A stretch of 64,000 nucleotides of DNA from Sphingomonas sp. CCH21-G11. Lineage in GTDB: Bacteria; Pseudomonadota; Alphaproteobacteria; Sphingomonadales; Sphingomonadaceae. The notes beneath the pieces are model-generated. The model did no database searches. It was not told where the DNA came from and was given only the letters and a program-made list of their open reading frames with translations. Numbering within the stretch: position 1 is the first letter of the stretch; the number at the start of each line of letters is the position of its first letter. The DNA lies in the NCBI RefSeq assembly GCF_001555965.1, contig NZ_LSHX01000055.1, forward strand, positions 50,193 to 114,192. Reading direction: 5' to 3'. This document shows, piece by piece, positions 9,189-18,186 of the stretch. The translations under genes and the position numbers were made by a program.

Positions 9189-9728
9189 TCAGGCGCGGCG
9201 GAGCAGTGTCAGCTTGGCCTTGCCGTGCACCCGCTCGGCGTCGATCGCGAAGCCTGTGGCATCGACATCCTCGTCGCGCGCGGTTTCGACGCTGATCCAG
9301 GTCGCGGGGCCGATCCAGCCGAGCCGCGCCAGCTTGTCGAGCGCGACATTGCCCGCGCCGCTGCGATAGGGCGGATCGACCAGCATCAGGTCGACCGGCT
9401 GGCTAACCGGGCCCAGTGCGAGCACCGACTGCGCGCGCACATCGGTGCCGGTCGCGCCGAGTCGGGCGATATTCGCCTTCAGCGCCTCAAGGGCGGCGCG
9501 GTCCTGTTCGACGAACAGGCAGGCGGCAGCGCCGCGCGACAGCGCCTCCAGGCCCAGCGCGCCCGATCCGGCGAACAGGTCGGCGACGCGCAGCCCGTCA
9601 AAGCTCCCGACCCGACTGGTCAGCATCGAAAACAACGCCTCGCGCGTGCGGTCGGCGGTGGGGCGGGTGGCGTCCCCTTTGGGCGCGATCAGCGGCCGTC
9701 CGCGCCATGTGCCGGCGATGATCCGCAT
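9189..9728 (-). CDS. rsmD: 16S rRNA (guanine(966)-N2)-methyltransferase
   Basis: A 179-residue Rossmann-fold methyltransferase of normal RsmD length. It opens with MRIIAGTWRGRPL and TRPTADRTREALFSML, the family signature. SAM binding is at DLFAGSGALG (50-59) and the catalytic DPPY is at 118-121. It methylates G966 of 16S rRNA in the assembled 30S subunit. Its ATG abuts the stop of the pseudouridine synthase gene (9729), so the two rRNA-modification genes are probably cotranscribed, with uvrD following 50 nt downstream. Confidence 0.95.
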   Translation of the reverse strand: MRIIAGTWRGRPLIAPKGDATRPTADRTREALFSMLTSRVGSFDGLRVADLFAGSGALGLEALSRGAAACLFVEQDRAALEALKANIARLGATGTDVRAQSVLALGPVSQPVDLMLVDPPYRSGAGNVALDKLARLGWIGPATWISVETARDEDVDATGFAIDAERVHGKAKLTLLRRA

Positions 9729-10802
9729 TTATCGCGCCTTCTTCGTGATACCGCCGGGGTCGCGCTTGCGCCGGGGCGGACCCGGTTTGGCCTTTTTCTT
9801 CGCCCAGCCTGCGGGCTTCTTGGCCGGACGCGGCGCGCGTTCGGGCTCCGGTGCCGGCGACTCGCGCGCGGTCCGTTCCGCCGGTGCCGCCTTCACGCGC
9901 CGCGGCTTTGCCTCTTTGGCGGGCTTTGGCCGGGGCTTGGCCTCACCGGCTGGCCGCGCATGCGACCTGGTCTTCGGCGGCGAGTCCGGGTCGCCCCTGT
10001 GCTCCGGCCTGGGTCGCCTTTCGGCCGCGGCCGCGACCGGAATCGTCACGCGGACCGGAGCCATCGCGTTCATATCCTTGCGGAACGCGACGACGTCGTG
10101 CTGGCGGATTTCGTCGACCGCGCCGATGCCCAGCCCATCGAGCAGGAACGGGCCATAACGCGTGCGTATCAACCGGGAGACCTGGAGCCCGAGATGTTCG
10201 AGCACGCGGCGGACCTCGCGGTTCTTGCCCTCGGTCAGCGTCAGCTCGATCCACATGTTCGCGCCCGTGCGCCGCTCCAGATTGGCGTTGATCGAGCCGT
10301 AGCGCACGCCATCGATCTCGACGCCGAGCATCAGATCCTCGAGCTGCGCCTGGCTGACCTGGCCATAGGCGCGCGCGCGATAGCTGCGCTCGACCCCTGA
10401 TTTGGGCAGTTCGAGCTGGCGCTTCAGTTCACCGTCGGTGGTGAGCAGCAACAGGCCCTCGGTATTGAGGTCGAGCCGCCCGACCGGCATCACGCGCGGC
10501 AGGTCGCGCGGCAGGCGGTCGTAAATCGTCGCGCGGCCCCGCGGATCGCGCTCGGTGGTCAGCACGCCGCTGGGCTTGTGAAAGCGGAACAGCCGGGCCG
10601 GGGCAGGAGCCTTCACCGCCTGCCCGTCGACCGTCACGCCCCTGAGCGATGTGAGCACGGTCGCAGCGGTCTCCAGCGGCTTGCCGTCGAGCGCGATGCG
10701 ACGCTCGTCGATCATGCGCTCGATTTCGCGGCGCGACGCGATGCCGGCGCGCGACAGCAATTTCGCGATGCGCTGCGGTTCTTTCGGTTTGGACGGCCCC
10801 AT
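9729..10802 (-). CDS. rRNA pseudouridine synthase, RluB/RsuA type
   Basis: A 357-residue protein. An S4 RNA-binding domain covers about residues 10-55 (RIAKLLSRAGIASRREIERM). The RsuA-type catalytic domain follows, with the conserved aspartate Asp111 in GRLDLNTEGLLLLTTDGEL and GKNREVRRVLEHLGLQVSRL near 192-211. The likely target is pseudouridine 2605 of 23S rRNA as in RluB, inferred from family similarity. From about residue 260 to the end the protein is a low-complexity tail rich in Lys, Arg, Pro and Ala. It is immediately upstream of rsmD and divergent from the receiver-domain gene. Confidence 0.9.
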   Translation of the reverse strand: MGPSKPKEPQRIAKLLSRAGIASRREIERMIDERRIALDGKPLETAATVLTSLRGVTVDGQAVKAPAPARLFRFHKPSGVLTTERDPRGRATIYDRLPRDLPRVMPVGRLDLNTEGLLLLTTDGELKRQLELPKSGVERSYRARAYGQVSQAQLEDLMLGVEIDGVRYGSINANLERRTGANMWIELTLTEGKNREVRRVLEHLGLQVSRLIRTRYGPFLLDGLGIGAVDEIRQHDVVAFRKDMNAMAPVRVTIPVAAAAERRPRPEHRGDPDSPPKTRSHARPAGEAKPRPKPAKEAKPRRVKAAPAERTARESPAPEPERAPRPAKKPAGWAKKKAKPGPPRRKRDPGGITKKAR

Positions 10803-10934
10803 GGCGACGGTGATATAGACACTGCTGGCCGACCGACAAAAAAACTTTGCTGCCGGGCGGCGATTTCGTCGGCAGGACGTTGTGCGGAAGGGGCCGCGCA
10901 GACGGTCGCTTCAGGGACGAGCGAATACGACAAG

Positions 10935-11369
10935 ATGCTGTTTACCCGCAAAACCCGGCGCATTACGCGCATCATGGTGGTCGAGGACGAGCCGCTCGTC
11001 GCGTTCGACACCGAATATCATCTGACCGAATCCGGCTTCGAAATCGCCGCGACGGTCGATTCGGTCGCGGATGCGCTGGCGGTGATCGCGCGTGACGAGC
11101 CGCTGGACCTGGCGCTGGTCGACCTGACGCTCGCGGACGGTTCGGGAATCGATGTCGCGCGCGCGGCGGTGGCGCGCGGCGTCATGGTGCTGTTCGTTAC
11201 CGGCAATTGTCCGGGCGATGCCCGCGCGCTCGCGGCGGGCTGCCTGTCGAAACCCTATGGTCCGCGTGACCTGACGGCGGCGATCGACGCGATCGAGGCG
11301 GTGCTTGACGGCCAGCAGCCCAAGAAGCTCTCGCCCCCGTTCAGCCTGTTTCTGGAGCGCGCCGTTTGA
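10935..11369 (+). CDS. stand-alone response-regulator receiver protein
   Basis: A 144-residue single CheY-like domain with no output domain. Phosphorylation residues are present: acidic pair Glu17/Asp18 (VVEDEP), phospho-acceptor Asp63 (LVDLTLADGS), Thr89 (FVTGN) and Lys106 (SKPYGP). I chose the ATG at 10935 because the frame upstream shows no conserved sequence. Proteins like this act as phosphate sinks or protein-protein switches. No kinase gene is adjacent. Its last 29 nt overlap, tail to tail, the end of the YdeI-like gene on the other strand. Confidence 0.85.
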   Translation: MLFTRKTRRITRIMVVEDEPLVAFDTEYHLTESGFEIAATVDSVADALAVIARDEPLDLALVDLTLADGSGIDVARAAVARGVMVLFVTGNCPGDARALAAGCLSKPYGPRDLTAAIDAIEAVLDGQQPKKLSPPFSLFLERAV

Positions 11370-11664
11370 CCCCGTCGATCAGAACGGCCTTTTGCCATCG
11401 GCCCGGTGCCTTGTCGGGACGGTGAATACATCCCGCCCAGCAGCAGGGCCGCTTCTTTCCCTCCAGCAATTCCTCACAGGTTCGGCGCAGCCGTCGCGCG
11501 CGGGTCGCCGGCTGTTTCGCATCCTCGACCCAGCAGATGAATTCGTTGCGCCCGAGTGGGGTCAGCGCCTGCCACCGCGCATATAGTTCGGGGCTTGCCC
11601 GCAGCGCGCGCTGCAGGTCCTCGGCGGCCTGATGGACCGTTCCGTGCTTGAAGTCGTCAGCCAT
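11341..11664 (-). CDS. YdeI/OmpD-associated (OmdA-like) family protein
   Basis: A 107-residue protein starting at the ATG at 11664 (MADDFKHGTVHQAAEDL). The sequence PELYARWQALTPLGRNEF, then ICWVEDAKQPATRARRLRRT, resembles the small helical OmdA/YdeI family, in which the pattern of A-L-x-P...E-x-x-x-W-I-x-x-A-K...R-x-R-R is typical. Function in this family is poorly known; one member was linked to bacteriocin protection. A Cys pair lies near the C-terminus (RPCCWAGC). The upstream extension of the frame looks like read-through of the antisense of the Rieske gene. Confidence 0.7.
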   Translation of the reverse strand: MADDFKHGTVHQAAEDLQRALRASPELYARWQALTPLGRNEFICWVEDAKQPATRARRLRRTCEELLEGKKRPCCWAGCIHRPDKAPGRWQKAVLIDGVKRRAPETG

Positions 11665-11708
11665 GTCCGCGGTCGTGTCGCGCGCCGCCGCCCTGCCGTC
11701 CAATCGTT

Positions 11709-12842
11709 TCACGCACCGAGCATCGCCTCCACCGCGTCGTGGAAGTGCCGGATGCCGCGTTCGAGCTGGCCGAGCGTCAGCCGGTCGATCGCGCCGCTGG
11801 CCAAGCCCTGCTGACCGAGCTCGGCGGCGCGGAAATCCTCTGCGGCGAACACGCCTTGGTCGAGCAGCTGCCAGCTGCGTTCCCAATGGTCGCGCGCCTT
11901 GTCGGTCGCCGGGGCTTCGGGGATCAGCATGAAATCCTCGACCAGGACGCGGTCGTGCGCCTGCGGCATCAGGATCATCAGGTTGATGTAATCGGGGCTG
12001 ACGATGATGACCGTGCCCGGAAACAGTTGATAGGTATAGGTGATCGCGCGGCGCAGCACCGCCCAGTCGCCCGACGACAGCGCGTCGGCCTCCGCCGCGC
12101 GGCCGACCGCCGAACGCTGGTGCGCGCCGATCGTGTCGGCGGTGGACACCCCGTCCTGGAAGAACGGCGCGATCGTGCCGGCGTGAAGCCGTTGCACGTG
12201 ATACGCCTCCAGAAATGCATCCATGATCAGCTTCCAGTTGGCGCGCACCTCATGGGTGCGGCGGCGGAACAGCTGCTGTCCGGCTAGGTCGAACGCTGCG
12301 AAGTCACGCGCCAGGGTGTCGGCATCGGCGAAGTCCGCATCCGCATCGAAACTGAACCAGATCAGGCCGCCCGCTTCGTGCGTCGGCAGGCGCTTGAGGC
12401 CGAACTCGCCCTTGTCGAGCCCAGGAAAGGTTTCGGGTCGCGGCAACCCGGTCAGCCGGCCGTCGAGCGCATAGGTCCAGGCGTGATAGGGGCAGACGAG
12501 GCGCGGCGACTTTATCGCAGCACAGCCCTCCACCAGACGCGTGCCGCGATGGCGGCAGACGTTGAGGAAGACATGCGCCCGCCCGTCACCGTCGCGCGCA
12601 ACCAGCAGCGGCTTGCCGAAGCCGTCATGCGGCACCGCCATGTTGCGATCGGGCAGCAACGCCGAGGGGGCGATGACCAGCGGCACGCGGTTGAAGATCC
12701 GCGCCTGTTCGGCGTCATGCCGCGCCGCACGGGTATAGGCGTCCGCCGCGACGTGCGCGATGCCGTCGTCGCGCGCGGTGCCGCCGCGGCCAAGTTCCGC
12801 CGCCAGGGCGAGCTGGCCCGGCGTCGGGGTGAGCGCGTTCAT
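11709..12842 (-). CDS. Rieske-type aromatic ring-hydroxylating oxygenase, alpha subunit
   Basis: A 377-residue protein with the two-domain build of Rieske non-haem iron oxygenases. The [2Fe-2S] ligands are Cys96, His98, Cys117 and His120 (CRHRG and CPYHAW). The catalytic iron site is the [13 protein letters not shown] stretch with His215 and His220. Electrons normally pass from the Rieske cluster to the iron of the neighbouring subunit to hydroxylate an aromatic or quaternary-amine substrate. No reductase, ferredoxin or beta subunit lies nearby, so the substrate and partners are unknown. It is divergent from the MFS gene, 56 nt away. Confidence 0.9.
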   Translation of the reverse strand: MNALTPTPGQLALAAELGRGGTARDDGIAHVAADAYTRAARHDAEQARIFNRVPLVIAPSALLPDRNMAVPHDGFGKPLLVARDGDGRAHVFLNVCRHRGTRLVEGCAAIKSPRLVCPYHAWTYALDGRLTGLPRPETFPGLDKGEFGLKRLPTHEAGGLIWFSFDADADFADADTLARDFAAFDLAGQQLFRRRTHEVRANWKLIMDAFLEAYHVQRLHAGTIAPFFQDGVSTADTIGAHQRSAVGRAAEADALSSGDWAVLRRAITYTYQLFPGTVIIVSPDYINLMILMPQAHDRVLVEDFMLIPEAPATDKARDHWERSWQLLDQGVFAAEDFRAAELGQQGLASGAIDRLTLGQLERGIRHFHDAVEAMLGA

Positions 12843-12898
12843 GGCTATTCTTCCCTCTCGTTTTGGCTAGTGTTGCGCCTTTGGGACAAGGGTTCAAG

Positions 12899-14551
12899 GT
12901 GACGGACAGGGTGAAGGGGGTGGCGCTGCTGCGCGCGGCGCTGCGCAATCGCAAGACATCGGCGATGCTGGTGCTGGGCTTTGCCTCCGGCCTGCCGTTC
13001 GTGCTGCTGATCGGGACGCTCAACGCGTGGCTGGGCGAGCTGAAGGTCAGCCTGGCGACGATCGGGGTCGTGTCGTGGATCGGTCTGGCCTATGCCTTCA
13101 AGTTCCTGTGGTCGCCGCTGGTCGATCGCGCGCAGTTGCCGCTGCTCGGCCGGTTGGGTCGCAGGCGATCCTGGCTGGTGCTGTGCCAGGGGGGGCTGGC
13201 GCTGCTCCTCGTCGCGCTGGCGCTGACCGATCCGGTGACCGCGATCGGCAGCTTTGCCGTGCTCGCGGTGATTGCGGCCTTCCTGTCGGCGACGCAGGAC
13301 GTGGTGATCGACGCCTGGCGCATCGAGGTGGCGGACGAGACCGCGACCGTCGACCTGCTTTCCGCCATCTATCAGCTCGGCAACCGGCTGGCGGCACTGA
13401 CCGGCGGCGCGCTGGCGCTGGTGCTGGCGGCGCGTATCGGCTGGCCGGCGGTCTATATCGGCTTTGGCGGTGCCATGATCGGTGCGCTCGTCATGACGCT
13501 GTTCACGCCGGAGCGGCCGCGCGACCGGATGGACGAGCGCGCGCCGCTCGCCGGGCATGTCGTCCCCGAGCCGCGTGAACGCGCCATCGCGCTGGGCATC
13601 GTCGCGGTCTGCTGGCTCTGGGCGATCGCGGTGCTGGGCAGCTTCATGGCCGCGGCGCTCAGTCCGGTGCCGCCTGGCGAGACCGCGCCATCGGCGGGGA
13701 ACTTCACCCGCGACTGGGGGCCGTGGATCATCGTCGCGACCGTCATCATTCCCGCGATGGTGTCGGCGTGGACCAACCGGCTGCCGCGCCGCGTCGAGGA
13801 TGCGGCGGGGCAGGGCGGGCTTCAGGCGACCGCCAACCATTGCTATCGCGCGCTCATCCTGCCGCTGGCCGAGATCGTCGGGCGGCTTCGCTGGGGCGCG
13901 ATTCTCGTCCTCGCGGTCATTCTGCTCTATCGCATCGCCGATTCGATCTGGGCGCCGTTCGCCTTTCCCTTCTACCTCGATTTCCTGGGCTACACGAATG
14001 ACGAGGTCGCGTTCGCGTCCAAGCTGTTCGGGGTGATCATGACGATCGCCGGGGTCGCGATCGGCGGGGTGATGCTGGCGACGCTGGGGCGGATGCCGAC
14101 GCTGCTGCTTGGCGGGATCGTCGCGGCGTTGTCCAACCTGCTCTATGCCGATCTCGCCAATGGCGGCGCGGGAATTGACGGCTTTGCCGGGCTGCTGTTC
14201 CTCGACCAGATCGGGGTCGACCCCCGGATGCTGCGGCTGATGATCGCGATTTCGGGCGAGAATATCGCGGGCGGTTTGGCGGGTACCGCCTTCGTCGCCT
14301 ATATCAGCGCGATGACGTCGCGCGATTTCAGCGCGGTGCAGTTCGCGCTGTTGTCCTCCATGACCTTCCTGGTCGGCGCGCTCGGCCGCGCCGCGATCGG
14401 CGAGGCGCTCGAGCTTTACGGCTATGCCAACATCTTCCTGCTGACCGCCGCGCTGGGCGGCGTCGCGGTGGTCCTGGTGCTCGCCGACTGGTGGCGCCAG
14501 CGGGCGAGCGCGTCGGGGGTCGAGGGCGAGGCGGTGGCGACCGCGGCTTGA
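12899..14551 (+). CDS. AmpG-like MFS permease
   Basis: About 550 residues from GTG 12899; a TTG at 12863 would add 12 residues. At least twelve hydrophobic helices are visible. The first helix region (SAMLVLGFASGLPFVLLIGT, then LNAWLGELKVSLATIGV) and WSPLVDRAQLPLLGRLGRRR match AmpG and related peptide-acetyl-CoA type transporters. AmpG imports muropeptides for cell-wall recycling and links to beta-lactamase induction. A central insertion around residues 200-260 makes it longer than E. coli AmpG. No ampC or ampR is seen here, so the recycled substrate is an inference. Confidence 0.8.
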   Translation: MTDRVKGVALLRAALRNRKTSAMLVLGFASGLPFVLLIGTLNAWLGELKVSLATIGVVSWIGLAYAFKFLWSPLVDRAQLPLLGRLGRRRSWLVLCQGGLALLLVALALTDPVTAIGSFAVLAVIAAFLSATQDVVIDAWRIEVADETATVDLLSAIYQLGNRLAALTGGALALVLAARIGWPAVYIGFGGAMIGALVMTLFTPERPRDRMDERAPLAGHVVPEPRERAIALGIVAVCWLWAIAVLGSFMAAALSPVPPGETAPSAGNFTRDWGPWIIVATVIIPAMVSAWTNRLPRRVEDAAGQGGLQATANHCYRALILPLAEIVGRLRWGAILVLAVILLYRIADSIWAPFAFPFYLDFLGYTNDEVAFASKLFGVIMTIAGVAIGGVMLATLGRMPTLLLGGIVAALSNLLYADLANGGAGIDGFAGLLFLDQIGVDPRMLRLMIAISGENIAGGLAGTAFVAYISAMTSRDFSAVQFALLSSMTFLVGALGRAAIGEALELYGYANIFLLTAALGGVAVVLVLADWWRQRASASGVEGEAVATAA

Positions 14552-14580
14552 GACCGGTATTCAAAAACTTGGCGCAGTTT

Positions 14581-14637
14581 CCGTTCGTTTCGAGCGAAGT
14601 CGAGAAACGTATCTCGACTCCGCTCGATACGAACGGG
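14581..14637. repeat. interspersed palindromic repeat (family C)
   Basis: A 57-nt inverted repeat: CCGTTCGTTTCGAGCG on the left, CGCTCGATACGAACGG on the right, with GAAGTCGAGAAACG and TATCTCGACT between. Close relatives are at 46390-46467 and 48968-49023, inside the nuo operon. Here it lies between the convergent ends of the MFS gene and the small hypothetical gene. It could form a strong hairpin and end transcription from both sides. Confidence 0.8.
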
Positions 14638-14668
14638 TGAGCGTAGATCGACGAGAAGCGTGGTCCGT

Positions 14669-15094
14669 TTACGCCAGCGCCAGCCCGGCTTCGGCAAAAC
14701 TCTGCGCCAATAGCTGCGCGGTCGCGATCGGCACCGCGCGCTGCGGCGCGCCGAGCACGTCCGCCAGCAGGATCAGTGCGCGCTCCGGCCGGTCGGGCGC
14801 GGCGGTCAGCGCAGCGATGATCCCCGCTTCGTCGCGGGTCATGCGTTGACAGCACCAAGGCGCGATCTGGATCGGGCGGGACGATACCGACGACATGTCG
14901 CTCATCAGCGCGCGGAGCAGCACCAGCGGGCGGCGAAAGCGGCGGCCGAACGCGGTGACGAAGGCATTGGCAACGGCCGCGTCATGCAGGCCCTGCGCGC
15001 CGGTCTGGCGGATCGCGAACAGCAACAGGCGCACCGCCGGCGCATCGGGTGCGCGATGGGGCAGGGCGGTGGCGATCGGGTTGGCAGGCGACAT
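14669..15094 (-). CDS. conserved hypothetical protein (possibly DUF6628)
   Basis: A 141-residue protein from the ATG at 15094, preceded by a GAGGAA ribosome-binding site. It has a helical look with two hydrophobic stretches (VRLLLFAIRQTGAQGL and PERALILLADVLGA) and a WCCQRMTRDE segment holding a Cys pair. From memory it resembles a small sphingomonad family named DUF6628; I cannot confirm this. It lies downstream of folC on the same strand, separated by about 70 nt that hold an AT-rich palindrome, so it may have its own promoter. Function is not known. Confidence 0.65.
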   Translation of the reverse strand: MSPANPIATALPHRAPDAPAVRLLLFAIRQTGAQGLHDAAVANAFVTAFGRRFRRPLVLLRALMSDMSSVSSRPIQIAPWCCQRMTRDEAGIIAALTAAPDRPERALILLADVLGAPQRAVPIATAQLLAQSFAEAGLALA

Positions 15095-15123
15095 AGGACG
15101 TTCCTCTCGACAAGGACGCCAGG

Positions 15124-15149
15124 CTATCAAACCGCTATTGATAGTCAAT
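15124..15149. promoter_or_regulatory. AT-rich overlapping palindromes, possible operator
   Basis: Two overlapping inverted repeats stand out in an otherwise GC-rich gap: CTATCAA-N7-TTGATAG (15124-15144) and ATTGATAGTCAAT (15137-15149). They lie 30-55 nt upstream of the small hypothetical gene that starts at 15094 on the minus strand, where a promoter would be expected. The half-site TTGATA is repeated. A repressor site is plausible; which regulator binds is unknown. Confidence 0.4.
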
Positions 15150-15164
15150 CGCAAAAAGGATGGA

Positions 15165-16487
15165 TCAGTCGGGCAGCTCCTCGTTTGCGGCGAGTACGCG
15201 TCCGGCGAGGTAGAGCGATCCCAGTACCAGCACGGTGACCGGCGACCGCGTTGCTGACGCGATCGCATCGAGGGCGTCGGGAACATCGGCGGCGGTGTCC
15301 GTCACGCCGATCCCCAGCGTCTTGCCCAGCGCGGCGAGGGCGTCGGGCACGTGATGCGCGTGGCCGGGGACCGGCACGGCGACAAGCCGGTCGGTCATCG
15401 CTGCGAACGGGGCAAGCAACCCGTCCGGATCCTTGTTGGCGAGCATGCCGAGCACGATCGCGATCGGGCGGCTTTCAGCCACCCCTGCGAGTGCGTCACG
15501 CACCGCCTGAGCCGCGGCGGGATTATGCCCGCCATCCAGCCACAGCGTCGACCCGGCGGGCAGCCGGCGGGTCAGCGGCCCGTCCGACAGGCGCTGCATC
15601 CGCGCCGGCCAACGCGCTCCACTGGGCATCGCGGCGATCGCAGCGTCGGGGATGTGCAGGGCGCGTTGATGTCGCAGCATCGCGGTTGCCAGCGCGCAGT
15701 TTGCCGCTTGGTGCGAGCCGGCCAGCACGGGCAGGTCGAGCCTGAGTACGCCCCCGACATCGCGATAGGCGAGGCGGCCGTCGGTGATGGCCCAGTGCCA
15801 GTCGGCGCCGGCGCGCAGCACCGATGCGCGGCGCGTATGGGCGGCGGCTGCGACGACGTCGCGTATCGCTGGCGGATAGTCGAAGGTGACGAGCGGCACG
15901 CCGGGCTTCGCGATCCCGGCCTTTTCGGCGGCGATTGCCTCGATCGTGTCGCCGAGGAACGCCTGATGATCGAGCCCGAGCTGGGCGATGCCGCACACCG
16001 CGGGATGGTCGATCACGTTGGTCGCATCCAGCCGCCCGCCCAGGCCGACCTCGATCACGCACGCGTCCGCCGACGTGCGCGCGAATGCGAGAAACGCGAC
16101 CGCCGTCGTCACCTCGAAGAAGCTTGCGCCGATATCGCTGCCCGCGTCGAGCACTTCGGCGAGCAGCGGGGCAAGCGCCGCATCCCCGATCAGCTGGCCC
16201 GCGACCCGGATCCGCTCGTTGAAGCGCACCAAATGCGGACTCGTATAGACATGGACGCGATGGCCCGCCGCCTCCAGCCCGGCGCGCAGATAGGCGCAGG
16301 TCGATCCTTTGCCGTTGGTGCCCGCGACATGGAACACCGGCGGCAGGTGGCGGTTCGGGTTGCCGACCCGGTCGAGCAGCCGGGTGATGCGGTCGAGCCC
16401 CAATATGTCCGCGCCCGGCCCGAGCAGGCTCAGCAGGTCGAGCTGGCGCTGCACCGCCGGATCGGTCGAGGTTGCGAAATCGGGCAT
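15165..16487 (-). CDS. folC: bifunctional dihydrofolate/folylpolyglutamate synthase
   Basis: A 440-residue Mur-ligase-like enzyme of usual length. The ATP loop GTNGKGS is at 56-62, followed by YTSPHLVRFNERI, FFEVTTAVAFLAF and LDGGHNPAAAQAVRDAL. It adds glutamate to dihydropteroate and then to folates. It is the last gene of the trpF-trpB-trpA-accD-folC run and starts 19 nt after accD. The accD-folC pairing is common in proteobacteria. Confidence 0.96.
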   Translation of the reverse strand: MPDFATSTDPAVQRQLDLLSLLGPGADILGLDRITRLLDRVGNPNRHLPPVFHVAGTNGKGSTCAYLRAGLEAAGHRVHVYTSPHLVRFNERIRVAGQLIGDAALAPLLAEVLDAGSDIGASFFEVTTAVAFLAFARTSADACVIEVGLGGRLDATNVIDHPAVCGIAQLGLDHQAFLGDTIEAIAAEKAGIAKPGVPLVTFDYPPAIRDVVAAAAHTRRASVLRAGADWHWAITDGRLAYRDVGGVLRLDLPVLAGSHQAANCALATAMLRHQRALHIPDAAIAAMPSGARWPARMQRLSDGPLTRRLPAGSTLWLDGGHNPAAAQAVRDALAGVAESRPIAIVLGMLANKDPDGLLAPFAAMTDRLVAVPVPGHAHHVPDALAALGKTLGIGVTDTAADVPDALDAIASATRSPVTVLVLGSLYLAGRVLAANEELPD

Positions 16488-16506
16488 GATCGGCGGGGGT
16501 AGCGCG

Positions 16507-17364
16507 TCAGGCGGCCTGGCGCTCCCCGCACAGATAGCCGATCACCTGCGCCAGCGTGTCGCGCAGCGCCTTGCGCTCGACGACCATGTCGATCAGGCCA
16601 TGGTCGCGATAATATTCCGCGGTCTGGAAATCGTCGGGCAGCTTTTCGCGGATCGTCTGCTCGATCACGCGCCGCCCGGTGAACGCCAGCGTCGCCTTGG
16701 GCTCGGCGATGTGGATGTCGCCCAGCATCGCATAGGCAGCCATCACGCCCCCCGAGGTCGGATCGGTCAGCACGACGATATAGGGCAGGCCCGCCTCGCG
16801 CAGCATCTCGATCGCGACGGTGGTGCGTGGCATCTGCATCAGGCTCAAAATGCCTTCCTGCATCCGCGCGCCGCCCGATGCGGTGAAGACGATGAACGGC
16901 GCCTTGGCGGCGATCGCGGCCTCGGCGCCCGCGATGAACGCCTCGCCCACCGCCTGGCCCATCGATCCGCCCATGAAGGCGAAGTTCTGCACGCCGATCA
17001 CCGCACGGTGCCCGTGGATCGTGCCGCGCGCGTTGACGAAGGCATCCGGATCGCCGGTTTCGACGCGTGCGGCCTTGAGCCGGTCGACATAACGCTTGGA
17101 GTCGCGGAACTTGAGCGGGTCTTCGGGCACGCGCAGCGCGGGCAGCAGCTTCATCGATCCTTCGTCGAACAACTGCGCGAACCGCTCCTTCGGGCCGATG
17201 CGCTCATGATGGCCGCAGGACGGACAGACGTGCAGATTTTCCTCGAACTCGCGGGTGAAGATCAGCTGCTGGCATTTGGGGCATTTATGCCAGAGATTGT
17301 CGGGCGTTTCCTTGGTCGCGACGACGGAGGCGATCGCGTTGCGAACGCGGTTGAGCCAGCTCAT
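16507..17364 (-). CDS. accD: acetyl-CoA carboxylase carboxyltransferase subunit beta
   Basis: A 285-residue subunit of acetyl-CoA carboxylase; it transfers the carboxyl group from carboxybiotin to acetyl-CoA with AccA. The N-terminal zinc ribbon is Cys28, Cys31, Cys47 and Cys50 (CPKCQQL and CPSCGHH). The crotonase-like core shows [12 protein letters not shown] and [12 protein letters not shown]. The ATG at 17364 overlaps the trpA stop as ATGA, so translation is likely coupled. The biotin ligase that loads its carrier partner is encoded at 54623. Confidence 0.97.
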   Translation of the reverse strand: MSWLNRVRNAIASVVATKETPDNLWHKCPKCQQLIFTREFEENLHVCPSCGHHERIGPKERFAQLFDEGSMKLLPALRVPEDPLKFRDSKRYVDRLKAARVETGDPDAFVNARGTIHGHRAVIGVQNFAFMGGSMGQAVGEAFIAGAEAAIAAKAPFIVFTASGGARMQEGILSLMQMPRTTVAIEMLREAGLPYIVVLTDPTSGGVMAAYAMLGDIHIAEPKATLAFTGRRVIEQTIREKLPDDFQTAEYYRDHGLIDMVVERKALRDTLAQVIGYLCGERQAA

Positions 17365-18152
17365 GCAGGTTCCTTCTGCGCCGCGTCGATCGCGGCGCGC
17401 AGTGATTGGACATAGGCGGTGACGGCGGCGGGCGCGTCGGCACCGTTCGCGGCGATCAGCTCGACGATCGCCGATCCGACGACGACGCCGTCGGCGACGC
17501 GGGCGATGGCCGCCGCCTGTTCGGGCGTGCGCACGCCAAAGCCGACCGCGATCGGCAGGTCGGTCGCGGGCTTGAGCCGGGCGACTGCCGTTTCGATCGA
17601 GGCCTGCGCGGCCTGTTGCAGCCCGGTGATTCCGGCGACCGAGACATAGTAGAGAAAGCCCGATGCGCCATCGAGCACCGCGGGCAGGCGCGCGGTATCG
17701 GTGGTGGGGGTGGCGAGCCGGATCGGCGCGATGCCCGCGGTGCGCAGCGCCGGGCCGAGCTGATCGTCCTCCTCGGGCGGGATGTCGACGCAGATGACGC
17801 CGTCGATACCGGCCGTCGCGCACTGCTCGGCAAACCACTCCGCCCCGCGCCGGAGCATCGGGTTGGCATAGCCCATCAGGACGAGCGGGACGCTGGGATG
17901 GCGGGCGCGAAAATCTGCAGCGATCGCCAGGATATCGCGCGTCGTGGTACCGACGGCGAGGCTGCGCAGATTTGCCGCCTGGATCGCCGGGCCATCCGCC
18001 ATCGGGTCGGTGAACGGCATTCCCAGCTCGATCACGTCCGCCCCGCCCGCGACCAGCGCGTCGAGGATGGCGGGGGTGGGGCCATCGCCGGCAGTGACGA
18101 AGGTGACGAGCGCGGCGCGGTCGGCGGGGAAGGCGGCGGAGAGGCGGGTCAT
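17361..18152 (-). CDS. trpA: tryptophan synthase alpha subunit
   Basis: A 263-residue TIM barrel. It cleaves indole-3-glycerol phosphate and passes indole to TrpB. The catalytic pair is Glu42 and Asp53 in [17 protein letters not shown] (the equivalents of Glu49 and Asp60 of the enteric enzyme). Phosphate-binding [13 protein letters not shown] is near the end. The start at 18152 is chosen because the upstream frame is a shadow of trpB. It overlaps accD by 4 nt and follows trpB by 34 nt. Confidence 0.96.
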   Translation of the reverse strand: MTRLSAAFPADRAALVTFVTAGDGPTPAILDALVAGGADVIELGMPFTDPMADGPAIQAANLRSLAVGTTTRDILAIAADFRARHPSVPLVLMGYANPMLRRGAEWFAEQCATAGIDGVICVDIPPEEDDQLGPALRTAGIAPIRLATPTTDTARLPAVLDGASGFLYYVSVAGITGLQQAAQASIETAVARLKPATDLPIAVGFGVRTPEQAAAIARVADGVVVGSAIVELIAANGADAPAAVTAYVQSLRAAIDAAQKEPA

Positions 18153-18186
18153 ATAGCCCTCTCGCCTGACGTGGAGTGGCTCCGAT

